A DNA stretch of 64,000 bases from positions 20,460,001 through 20,524,000 of the forward strand of contig JBHGNT010000012.1 in assembly GCA_043228905.1 (NCBI GenBank). Direction: 5' to 3'. How positions within the stretch are numbered: position 1 is the stretch's first letter; every line of letters starts with the position of its first letter. The notes beneath the pieces were generated by a model, which ran no database searches, was not told the DNA's origin, and worked only from the letters and a program-made list of their open reading frames with translations. The stretch is from Azolla caroliniana (taxonomy: Eukaryota > Polypodiophyta). The position numbers and the translations under genes are program-made. Shown here piece by piece: positions 12,000 to 22,195 of the stretch.

Positions 12000-12289
12000 T
12001 GTTGAGAATCAAGCTCAACTTGGTCTAGTGTGTGAACTCACCTTGAGAGTGAAGAGACACTCCAACGGTAAAGAGTCACCATTATGTCACCACTATGGTA
12101 TTCTAGCATTTAGTATGAGTCATAGAATCATATTCTATGACACATAACTTATGAGCTTTCACATTCCCCATGCTCCATGAGCCTTGTAGTTAATGAAGAG
12201 AGAGGGTGACTACATAAAGCACCCTCCTCCCACCTTGTATAATGTTAAGTCTTTCTCCTTTGTTAATAGACGTTTACATTGTGTATTCC

Positions 12290-12325
<36 letters not shown>

Positions 12326-12369
12326 CACACACATACACTTCACAAGAATCCATCTCTTGATTCTTTACA
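12000..12369 (+). mobile_element. 3' LTR of the Copia element (about 370 bp)
   Basis: It starts TGTTGAGAATCAAG directly after the polypurine tract and probably ends CTTGATTCTTTACA, so the ends form an imperfect inverted repeat (AGAATCAAG/CTTGATTCT) with TGT...ACA termini. It contains a CT microsatellite at about 12296-12322. The right end is inferred from the inverted repeat alone. Confidence 0.7.
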
Positions 12370-14206
12370 TTGTGGAAAGTAAATCACACAAAAACTTGAT
12401 TTTAAGGGTATAGTTGTTGACAAACATACCCTTTTGTTGAACATCATTAAACTCTTGATAGCTTTGACGCTTGAGAGAGGTTGTGTAAACAGTATTCAGA
12501 TCTTCTTTAGTTTTTCAATTGTTCCCTTCAGCATCTTTGCATCCCTCATGTTGTCGAGTATATGATCTTAGATTCAAGCTGGGAGACAAACATTTCTCAC
12601 TGTTTGTTTCCATCCTAGATAGTTGGTATCAATTATGTCAGACATATTTTCGAGGTTTTCTTTGATATATCCCCAATACCCTTGACCAACAAGGTATTGG
12701 TGCATCTTGTACTTCCATGATGTGAAGGGTCAAGCTTCTCACAAGGGAGAGAGCTACCCATTTGTTGAAACATCTTGATATACATAATTTAGCCTTCTCT
12801 TCTTTTTTCACTTCTTCCAATACTCTCAACACATGAAATATGGTGGAGCTCCTCCACACGGGTGCCGTGAAGTTGCATTACACTAGAAATGATCAAGTAC
12901 TCGACATGTATGAGTCTACTCTTCTTGTACAACATCAAACACCACACACAAGAAGTGGATGGGCTATGATAACAAGGGAGTGAGTTGGATTTTAATGCAA
13001 TTCACACGCCGCTTGTGTGATCATACACATGTTGGATAGTTTAACCACATATGCATGCCCTCTACTTTTGGGATCATGTACACATTAGATAGTTGAGCTT
13101 GATATCTCAACACGTCAACAATCACTTGTATACTTAGAGGCAAGTACAGGGATTTAGTTATTCTATACTACCATTATACAAACTACCTTAAAGAGCAAGA
13201 AAACATTAAATGTGATGGCACGTGTAAGGAAGTATTTTATTCAAATGTATACATTTTGCCCATCCTACACAAGAAAAAATCCCATTTCAAAACTTTTTGA
13301 CCATTATGAAATGGTATATATTGCTTTGTTTTCTTGTTGTATGCTTCAAACACAAATGGAAAATCCACTAATAAAGAATATCTTATTATCAATGAACAAT
13401 GAAGTTCTAATTGCTCGTTTTTAATCCCAAAGATATCAAACCAAAGAAATAACATGAAAAATACAATAAAAGCTAACGCAAAGAAATTTGTTGTGTGGAG
13501 ATTAAAGGTCATGTAGGGAAAATATGAGGAAAATGATTTCCACATTAGAATAAATGTGAGATCAGTCTTCAATACATAAGCTTAACATCATCTTAAAGAA
13601 TGACAAAGTTTGTGCTTGTAATGCCTTGACCATTGTTATTCCCGTACAATCAATTGTCATAAGGATCAATGGAATGAATGGTTTGATTTCGCATTATGTG
13701 GTTGTTAATTTGTAGGCAAATTCCTTTACAAAATCATTACAAGATTATCCTCTAGCCTCACGTAAAAGTCCAATTGCAATTGGTCATTTTGCACATAATC
13801 CAGCAATATTATAATCCTGTGTGCAAGATAGGTCCCTTCATATAGAGATTGGAGTATTGCTTACCCATGATGACAATCACTTGAAAGAGCCAAATGTCTC
13901 TGTTTTTGTAAATTATTAACCCCCCCTCAAAGTGAGACAGCACCATTGAGCTCAGTGCGGATAAAGTACAAAAACCTGAGATTCCAACAATGGAGAACAC
14001 TTGGACATCTAACTGAGGGTGTATGAAAGCTTGGAGAAAACTCCTTGACCACTCTCCAAGTTCCATGGGTCCAACCTCTTAGTACCATGAGGCCTTTCAC
14101 AACAATGCCAACTCAATGAGTGTGGATGTCTAAAGACTCCAAATTTGTCCTCTACACCATGTGGCAATACATACATATATGGTCAAGGATTTTTAAAAAA
14201 TGCAGT
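12370..14206. other. Intergenic DNA between Copia LTR and PPR gene
   Basis: No supported gene. A TGTTGAGATATCAAGCTCAA start on the minus strand at about 13112 resembles the LTR starts at 12000 and 20370, so part of 12700-13112 may be an eroded minus-strand LTR. The rest is AT-rich and unrecognised and includes the 3' flank of the PPR gene. Confidence 0.45.
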
Positions 14207-16141
14207 TTATATCACACTACTCGATGATGCATAAAGGTTAGAAAGAGAGATATATGAAGCAGCATTATTTGGAGCAAGCTCAACTAAATTTGCTGCAATC
14301 TTAACTCCACGGTCCACATCATCATGCATTCGGCATGCACCTAGCAAGCACGCCCATGCCATCACCTTCTTTTCTTTTGGGACCCAATTAACCACATCTT
14401 CAGCTTCATCTAGACGGCCAGCACGTCCAAGAAGGTCAATTATTGACAAGCTATGCTCTTCTTCTGTAGGCGATAACCCATTTATATGACCCCTAGATAG
14501 AAAAGAATGAAGACCACTCGTGATTTCCCCAGCATAGCTGCAAGCTGTGAGAACACTCCGGGATGTGACTTCATTTGGCACTATGCGTTGATCTTCCATC
14601 TTCCGGAACAAACCAATCGCCTCCTTTTCATACCCATTATGAGCATATGCCGCAATCATGGCGCTCCATGTGACCATATTCCGGCATCCATCTATCCTTT
14701 GGAATACCATCTCGGCATTGTATGGACTACCACATTTGCCATACATGTTGATGAGGGCAGTAGCTACAGTGATATCTCTATCATGTCTACTTTCAACAAT
14801 GGCTGAATGCAGGTTTTGGCCTTTGTCGAGAGCTGATAACTTACCACATGCATCGAGGACTGAAACAAAGATTGCGGCATCCGCATCAAGACCCCTGAGG
14901 TGATGCATCTGCTGGAAATATCTCAATGCTTCTTTATCATGCCCATTATGCATGCATGCAGTGATGATGGCACACCAAGAGATGGCATCTGGATGCATTA
15001 TCTCATGGAAATTTTCTTTTGCCAAACCAAGGGCTTCGCATTTTCCATACATCGTAATCATAGCTGTTTGCAAGATGATATTGCCGTGGAGACCACCAAG
15101 AACCACTCTAGAGTGCAACCTTCTTCCATCTTCAAGGTGTGATATGGTATTGCATGCATTGAGAACCGAGATATAAGTGGACACATCTGGACATATGCCC
15201 TCGAGTTGCATCTGGCAAAAGAAAGAAATGGCCTCTTCATTGCGGCCATTCGCTGCAAATATCGCGATGGCAGAGTTCCACGTTATCAGATTCTTATCCG
15301 GGATTTGAGCAAAAACCACCATTGCTCTCTCGAGGTCCCCACACTTTCCATACATATTAAAGAGGGAAGAACTCATAACAATGTCGTGTGAGTATCCACT
15401 GTCCAGCACAACAACATGAATTCGTTGGCCTTCTTTCAATTCTCGAATACAGGAACAGGCATCAATGGCACAAAGGCAAGTGATTTGGTCGGGGACAAAG
15501 CATGAATTCTTCATAAGATAATACAATTGAATGGCCTCGAGGCCATGGTTGTTATGAGTATATGCCACCATGATAGAGCTCCACGCGATCAAGTCCTTAT
15601 CTTGCATCAAATCAAATACTGTTCTCGCATCCTCCAGGGCACCACATCGACCATACATTTTCACAAGAGCTGTCGCTACGACAAGCTCATTTTCACACCG
15701 GACCGATTCCACGATTGCAGCTGCGTGGAGATTCCGACCCATCTCAAGAAGGACCCATTTCGCACACGCATTCACAATGCACACACACGTGTAGGAATTC
15801 ATCAACAATTCTTGTTTCTTTAGCATATGGGAGAAAGCATGGAAAACTTCATCGGCTTTCTCGGACTTCACACAGACATTGATGAATATATTCCATGAGT
15901 GTGTATTGGGATTCCGTATACTAGAAAAAGCTTCTTTTGCTTCTGAGAAGCTATGGCATGACCCATACATGTGTACTACAGAATTCATGAGAAACGTATT
16001 GTGTGCATATTTCTCTGATTTCGTGATAAAGGCATGGATGAGCTTACCTTGATGAAGGTTCTGAACTTTAGCGCAATGCTTGAGTTGAGACGCCATGGTT
16101 TCGATGGAAATAGGAGAGGCCCTGCTCCATTGTGTTGACAT
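14207..16141 (-). CDS. PLS-class pentatricopeptide repeat (PPR) protein, no DYW domain
   Basis: Single-exon frame of 644 aa starting at ATG 16141. Nearly the whole protein is PPR-like helical repeats of about 31-36 residues (for example TALVKMYGRCGALEDARTVF, NSAIAIFAANGRNEEAISFF, TALINMYGKCG, SAMIAAYAHNGYEKEAIGLF). The C-terminal segment LLGRAGRLDEAEDVV ... ACLLGACRMHDDVDRG ... LSNLYA is the usual entry into the E region, but the frame stops a few residues after LSNLYA, so E/E+ and DYW domains are absent. PLS PPR proteins usually bind organellar RNA and guide C-to-U editing or processing. Without DYW it would need a partner or act otherwise. No clear transit peptide can be called by eye. The stop may be natural or a truncation; no PPR/E sequence follows it in any obvious frame. 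Confidence 0.9.
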   Translation of the reverse strand: MSTQWSRASPISIETMASQLKHCAKVQNLHQGKLIHAFITKSEKYAHNTFLMNSVVHMYGSCHSFSEAKEAFSSIRNPNTHSWNIFINVCVKSEKADEVFHAFSHMLKKQELLMNSYTCVCIVNACAKWVLLEMGRNLHAAAIVESVRCENELVVATALVKMYGRCGALEDARTVFDLMQDKDLIAWSSIMVAYTHNNHGLEAIQLYYLMKNSCFVPDQITCLCAIDACSCIRELKEGQRIHVVVLDSGYSHDIVMSSSLFNMYGKCGDLERAMVVFAQIPDKNLITWNSAIAIFAANGRNEEAISFFCQMQLEGICPDVSTYISVLNACNTISHLEDGRRLHSRVVLGGLHGNIILQTAMITMYGKCEALGLAKENFHEIMHPDAISWCAIITACMHNGHDKEALRYFQQMHHLRGLDADAAIFVSVLDACGKLSALDKGQNLHSAIVESRHDRDITVATALINMYGKCGSPYNAEMVFQRIDGCRNMVTWSAMIAAYAHNGYEKEAIGLFRKMEDQRIVPNEVTSRSVLTACSYAGEITSGLHSFLSRGHINGLSPTEEEHSLSIIDLLGRAGRLDEAEDVVNWVPKEKKVMAWACLLGACRMHDDVDRGVKIAANLVELAPNNAASYISLSNLYASSSSVI

Positions 16142-16732
16142 TCTCCCTCTCTCTCACTCTGTCTCTCAGATCGTCAGGAGAAATACTTCTTGAAAGAAGA
16201 ATAAAACCTTCTTTTCTTACTCAAATTCAAGAATGTTAATTGAATCCACCATTAGAATTTTACTGATGCCTTTTGAACATGACCATTTCACTCTCTCGGA
16301 TCCCAATCTGTATGGAACCGAAACAAATACTGCAGAAGAAGAAGAGTACACAGAAAGTGACAGATAATTTGAGAAGGGAGAAACAATCCCAATCGTGTGA
16401 TCACTCAAGCAACCCTGTACACGGTATCTCATACTAGGTAGCCTAGTTAAGATGGCTTCTCTTAGTGTCGCTGTGGAATTCATCACATATCTTTGGCTTC
16501 TTTCTTCTCTGTCTTTTCCTCTTTCTTCTTCTTCTTCTTCTTCTTCTTCTTCTCTGTGTGGAACCATAGCTTACGTTTTCTCAAGCTATGCCGATGGTCT
16601 AAGACAGGGGAATCCTTCCTCAAGATGAGAGTTTCTGTGTTTTTTAGGGTTTTTAGATGCCCAGAGAGGAGTGCAGAAGAGCAGGAAGAAGGAAGAAGAA
16701 GGGACTCTCTATTCTGGCTTTGGGTCATGTGC
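16142..16732. other. Upstream region of the PPR gene
   Basis: 5' flank of the minus-strand PPR gene, with a CT-rich stretch next to the ATG and a (CTT)n run at about 16522-16552. No reading frame here is supported; the Glu/Lys-rich frames come from the CTT repeat. Confidence 0.5.
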
Positions 16733-17670
16733 TTGGACCAATGGCAGCCCTCCACATCATCGGATTTGTCCGCCATGTGGCGCATAGTGATTTGCCCACG
16801 TGGCTCGCTCGTCACATTCAGAGATGCCCATGTACACTTGGACCAATGGCAGCCCAGCATCACAGGAATGACATGTGGCGGCAGGCAACAAGTGTCCCAC
16901 GTGGCTCACATGTCAACTTTCGAAGATGCTCGTACTGCTTGGACCAATGGTAGCTCTCCATGTCATCAGCGCCATCGCCTGCAATATAGGCAACAGTGTC
17001 ACACGTGGCTCACGTGTCAGCTTTCAGATATCATCGTATTGCTCAGACCAATGGTAGCTCTCCATGTCCATCAACATCATCACCCGCCCATGTGGCAAGC
17101 AATAGTGTCCCACGTGGCTCACATGTTAGCTTTTGGAGATGCTTGTATTGCTCAGACCAATGGTAGCTCTCCATGTTATTGGTACCATCACCTGCCATGT
17201 GGCAGCAACAGTTCCCCACGTGGCTCACATGTCAGCTTTCAGAGATGCTCATATTCCTTGGACCAATGGTAGCTCTCCATGTCATCAGCATCATCATCAT
17301 CGCTTGCCATGTGGCAGCAACAGTTCCCCCAAATGGTTCACATGTCAGGTTTCAGAGATGCTCATATTCCTTGGACCAATGATAGCTCTCCATGTCATCA
17401 GCATCATCGCCTGCCGTGTGGCAAGCAACATTGTCCCACGTGTTAGCTTTCGGAGATGCTCGTATTGCTTGGACCAATGGTAGCTCTCCCTTTCATCAAC
17501 ACCATCACCTGCCATGTGGCGGCAACAACTCCCCAGGTGGTCACATGTTAGCTTTAGAAGATGCTCATATTGCTTGGACCAATGGTAGCTACTCACGTCA
17601 TCGACACCATTGTCTACCATGTGGCACCAAGAGTTCCCCACATTAGTTTTCAATATATGCATGTATGGTC
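16733..17670. repeat. Minisatellite of nine ~98-113-bp units carrying CCAAT and G-box motifs
   Basis: Units start (TTGGACCAATGG or TCAGACCAATGG) at 16733, 16838, 16939, 17043, 17152, 17258, 17371, 17469 and 17574. Shared order in each unit: GACCAATG, AGCTCTCCATGTCATC, CTGCCATGTGGC, a (C)CCACGTGG site, CTCACATGTCAGCTTTC, GAGATGCTC. All nine keep GACCAATG and six keep CACGTG (units 1, 2, 3, 4, 5 and 7). Units have diverged by substitutions and small indels, so the array is not recent. The open frames across it on both strands are not supported as genes. Confidence 0.95.
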
Positions 17671-18926
17671 ACAAAGGTGTCTCTTTTAAGGGTTTCATTT
17701 GTCTGTGGTGTTTGTGAGTTTGTATGTCCTCCTTGATTGGAGGTTCTTTTTATGGGTTTGCATGATCGAACCAACACTCGTTGCCCTCCATTTCATCCCT
17801 TGAGTCCCCATCTTTTTATTCTCAAAAACTTGGAGTTTAGTCATTCTTCCTAAGTGTTAAGAGTCTATTACTAATCAATAGACCAAAATAAAGTAAAACA
17901 AAGGAAAAATGATTGGATAGAAGAACCTGTTCCACCCAACCACCCCCGAGCTATGATCAAGACATAGCCAACCTACCACTGACGTCCCATACCGTTGGAA
18001 AAGATAACACAATTGTCGAGACGAAAGCCTAGCCCGCGCACCACCGGTGTCTAATGCAACAACCTTCCGACATAATGTGCTTATGAGCTAAGCCTCATAT
18101 TTATACCTCTCCCTAAGCCCCTTGAATAAATGTGCCTTTCTAAAAGACTCTCCATTCATTGGTTGTCCAAATCATGATAGTGCATGCACCTATCATTCCT
18201 TGAACCTTCTATCTAATCACATTAGTCACTTTTTAGCATTAGTGAACATACCCTTCACTTATGTAAATATTAGTGACCTACCCTCACCTACATTATGTGT
18301 ACACAACACTAGGTGAGACCAATAAGTTCACCATTGTTAGTCATAAGCAATGGACCTTTGTTCTCAATGTAATTCGTGGCCTTGTTCAACATTCAATGGT
18401 CGAGATAGTGGGTGTAACAAGTTTTAGGGTTGTCAAAACACTTGTTGTAGTGCAAGCGTAAAATCAATATGAACCGAAGCAAATTATAATGTTTTTTAAT
18501 CTATGCATTAAACATAGTGCTTTTGTTAATGTATGAAATATGAGTCATATTCTGGAACCCACTTACCAAAATAAGTAAAAACCCTTAGGAAAGCCTTGGT
18601 GAAGGGATTGACTTTACAATAAGTTCCCCCCTATACATCTGATTGCCAAAACATATGAGACGAATTTTCCTAACTATTCATTTGCTTTATACTAGGCCAA
18701 AATGTGAAACCTTCATTCCTCTACATGCATGTTCTTATGCTTTACACCATACTTTTGTAGAGAACTTTGTTGGAGTCTAGAAAGTTGAGTGTTTTGCATA
18801 TTTCAAGACATCGTGCACCCCTTTCAACCAATTTTAAATGCAATAATTTTCTAGTGAATTGCATATCTATTTTTTCTTGTTAGATTTAAATTCTACATTT
18901 ATCATGGCAACACCAAGCATTTACAT
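17671..18926. other. Intergenic DNA, nothing recognised
   Basis: AT-rich, with only short unsupported reading frames. Confidence 0.5.
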
Positions 18927-19979
18927 TCATAATTCATGCATGGAATAAAATGCATCATAATCAAGTGGGAATAAAGTATATGCAAACCATAAGGAGTACA
19001 TAGTAGGGTGGTGTGTTGTTGGATCTTTTACTTCCCATCTATTAATCCATTTCATAATGCCGAACTTGTCAATCACCCAACCAGATGAGAGGATTTTGCT
19101 CATATTAGTATTTTGTACCATGCAACCTATGTTCCAAGCTTGTTGAGGCAATCTATGATCAACCATATTCTTGACTTATGTGATATATTTGTATACTCTT
19201 TGCATGGCTAGTACCTCGATGGGCCAAGCATCTATTTCTAATAGCATGATAGAATAGGATGTTGAGGATTTTACACCAAATTGTCTATGTTAGAAAAAAA
19301 TTTGGATTCTATCTATTTCATTCCATGTACTATGTGAGATAGTGCCACATGCACTTCCACTCCATAAAGCAAAACTTGGACATCATTTAATGGAATAACA
19401 CCAATCTCACTTCTCATCCTCAAGTATCACTTTGGTTGCATTGATTCTCGAACATATAATAACTATTCTAACCCGCTTGAAGTCTAGACTCATAGCATAC
19501 ATTTCAACTATTTGTCGATGGGACATTATCACTAGTATATTTAAAGTGTTACACCACTTGTATTGGTTCTCCCTTGTATATAAGTGGGATAGTGTCTTAG
19601 GTGTGTGGCCTTTATTATATTGCCATCATTTTTCATTTGATCTACATTAATAGTTAGCCCATTGATTTGACAAAATGTATCCAATACATCAAGTATGTGT
19701 GGCATATCATCCAAATTAAACGAGAATAAAAGAACATCATCATATAGGAGTATAAAAATAAGTTCATGCATGAGTTTTGGGCACTCTTTGCTTGGCTCCC
19801 ATGTTGCTCAAAAAGTACTTTGAGAAACCATTATCCATTTTGCTTTGGCACCTTGCGTACTCATACAATCGTGCTACAATTGTTCTATGCACTAATGGCA
19901 TTTGATCTCTACCAGTTCACTCCTTGATATGGAATCAAAGGATTTCTTGATGTCCATAAAATAACATAGCGTTGAGAGA
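18927..19979 (-). mobile_element. LINE (non-LTR retrotransposon) fragment with RT motifs
   Basis: On the minus strand the RT pieces appear in order: a CYFMDIKKSFDSISRSEL-like segment near 19975-19915, then LLYDDVLLFSFNLDDMPHIL (catalytic YADD motif as YDDV) within 19541-19771, then a downstream ILSSGWVIDKFGIMKWINRW-type segment within 18927-19166. A near-identical nucleotide stretch occurs at 36560-36740, so both belong to one family. Many stops; a dead copy. Confidence 0.75.
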
Positions 19980-20370
19980 GAGAGAGAGAGAGAGAGAGAA
20001 TATATACTATGTGATAAAGAGGTTTGAAAGTTGAGCTTTGAACACAAGGCTTATAATTAATAGTCTAATTTACCATTGGGGTAAACTAATCATAACAAGA
20101 GACAAGAGAGAGGGTTTATTTATATAGGATTACTTTCTCACTAGATTGCAAATGTTTTCTCATTATCATCACAATTTAGCTAGGATATAAAAGATATTGT
20201 ATGTCAATGGGAGTTGCAAGCTTATAGCAAGTGTGTGAGAGGCTTGTAATGCTCATCCATGCACACACCACATGTGTGATCACACATATGTTATAAATCA
20301 AAGCCACACACATGCACCTACTAGTTGTGAGTTCACATAGACATTGGACATTGAGCTTGATTGCTCAACA
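19980..20370 (-). mobile_element. Solo Copia-type LTR (minus strand)
   Basis: Reading the minus strand from 20370, it starts TGTTGAGCAATCAAGCTCAA, close to the LTR start at 12000. It has a TATATAAATAAA promoter-like stretch (about 20130) and a (CT)n run, and ends CTCAACG at 19980. It abuts the LINE fragment. The adjoining 5 bp on each side (CATAG and TAATG) do not match, so no target duplication is visible. Confidence 0.55.
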
Positions 20371-20639
20371 TAATGAGGTACCAAAATTTCTTGCAACACC
20401 AACTCCTCAACCAACATGGAGGTCACCATTTTTTGAGGACCCACACTTCAAAGTAAAGTTCTTTATGTGCATATCAATCCAACTTTAGGAGGAGCTCCTT
20501 TAGCAAGAAATTACAATGCTCTTTACTAGATGATAGTGCACATGCAAATAAAGAGAACGCTTTGTGGCATGAGACAACCAATGTGTTGATCACATGAAGA
20601 GTAATGGATTTTATGAGGAATACTTCATTAAGTAATGGC

Positions 20640-21270
20640 TACCATGATGCCTTAACCGTTTTCGTACCATGTGTTAAACTCCATTCTCAATGAAATATTG
20701 GAGAATAGAGATCTATGGTTGTGAGTGAAAAAACATTGGTTTACAATACCAAAAACTCTATGAGCAATCACATGCATAGACATATTCAATATTGCAGCTC
20801 TCCCTAAGTGTGTATAGTTTCTAGATGGTTCCATGAAATCCATGTGTTCCTCATCTTATCCCTCTTTCTCTACAACAAATATCAAAGAGGTTAATAATGG
20901 AATGCAAGTCGTTCTTGGACCACAGTAACAATGAAAAAAACAATCATCGTAGGCTTTATAATACATTCCACGACTTTTAGGCCTCACATGCAGCATGCAA
21001 TGGCCAAGATTGTGACTTTCAAATTTCAATACATGAACTTATCCCTCGACTTGCTTGTCATCCATTCAACTAATTGCCCATTTCTAAGATTAACTCCCAA
21101 TGGATATCCCAAGTGTTTAAAAGTAGATCCTTTTATAACCATAGATCCTTGCCATCCCAAACATTCAAAATTAAAACTCTTAGTACATGAGATGAGGTTA
21201 GATCTACTCCAATCCATACATAATCTGGACGGTAAGGTTATTGGTTTTATATGTCCATCCCCTCCTCAAT
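20640..21270 (-). mobile_element. LINE fragment (post-RT region), minus strand
   Basis: The minus-strand segments HLGYPLGVNLRNGQLVEW and SKSRDKFMYW (near 21020-21217) and WDFMEPSRNYTHLG ... NMSMHVIAHRVFGIVNQ (20652-20843) match in order and type the region after RT in the plus-strand LINE at 22196-24200 (SKLRDKFMYW; WDHLATPKRLGG ... HLLAHRFALLRDI). Frames are broken. Confidence 0.6.
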
Positions 21271-21377
21271 AATCTAACAATAGGCATAACATAAACATGA
21301 AAGAATCATCATGCCAAAAGCTCGTGCTATGAGTTGCCCTCTAAGTGGAAGGTGTGGACTCACAACATCACAAACAC

Positions 21378-21565
21378 ATACAGAGGCAAAGACAAAGACA
21401 CAAAGACAAAGAACTAGCACAAACGCGCGCGCGCACACACACAACAGAGGCAGAGGCAGAGGCAGAGGCAGAGGCAAAGGCAAAGACAAAGTCACAAACG
21501 CAAACATCAAACATCAAACACAAACAATATACACATACAACAAACACAAGACACAAACAAACAGA
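21378..21565. repeat. Low-complexity CA/GGCAGA/AAACAC repeats
   Basis: Contains (GAGGCA)n at about 21446-21475, an (AC)n/(GC)n patch at 21424-21442 and AAACAC-type repeats. Predicted frames on both strands are compositional. Confidence 0.85.
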
Positions 21566-21705
21566 CAAACACCATAGTTCTAGCCATACATCCCATTTGT
21601 GTCATACTCAAACGTCAATATTCGCATCATACTCATTCGTGAAAAGGCTCCAAGTATGATTGAAATCCATACACGGTACATAGATATATACATATGGTGT
21701 ACATT

Positions 21706-21707
21706 GT

Positions 21708-21763
<56 letters not shown>
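21706..21763. repeat. (TG)n(AG)n compound microsatellite
   Basis: A TG run passes directly into an AG run. Further AG/TG patches continue to about 21945, and (CA)n patches lie near 22110-22190. Confidence 0.93.
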
Positions 21764-21765
<2 letters not shown>

Positions 21766-22195
21766 CCTTGTTTTGCATGTGTGAGGAGATAGTGGTTGAG
21801 TGTATATCTAGACTCTAGAGAGAGAGAGAGGAGCTATGGGTTTTGTCTATGTGAGGGAGTGTGTAATATGTATATTAGATATCTAGATTTTGTAGAGAGA
21901 GAAGATATGTCAGTTCTCGTGAGAGAGAGAGAGAGTGTGTGTGTGTCAGACGTCACTTCTAATCACAAAGAATTATGAATATCAAAAATTAAAAAAACCC
22001 AAAAAAGAAGAAGAAGCCAAACGAATATCGCGTATCATACGCGTACGTTTGCAAACGTTCGCGTACGTCTAGTAAATTGGACATACGCGAATATTATGAA
22101 CTATGACAACCACACACACACACACGTACAACAAGCACACATACAACAGAGTCACAAACAATAGAGACATATTGATACACACACACACATAGAGA

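Larger units (their letters stand above)
6339..12369 (+). mobile_element. 5'-truncated Ty1/Copia retrotransposon
   Basis: Gag, protease, integrase, RT and RNase H follow in Copia order, then a polypurine tract (GAGCTTGAGGGGGCG) and one LTR (12000-12369). No 5' LTR or tRNA-Met-type primer-binding site is seen upstream of gag, and the gag N-terminus is missing, so the left end is truncated at or before 6339. The protein-coding part is rich in CG compared with the AT-rich flanks. Several stops and frameshifts make it non-autonomous. Confidence 0.9.

Noticed and set aside
13809-14066. 85-residue minus-strand frame just downstream of the PPR stop
   Set aside because: Does not continue the PPR/E pattern and has no recognised domain.
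16493-17272. 260-residue plus-strand frame over the CCAAT/G-box array
   Set aside because: Driven by the tandem repeat; no conserved domain, and frames on the other strand are equally open.
21274-21577. Small Pro/Leu/Cys-rich and Arg-rich frames
   Set aside because: Low-complexity CA/GA repeat products.
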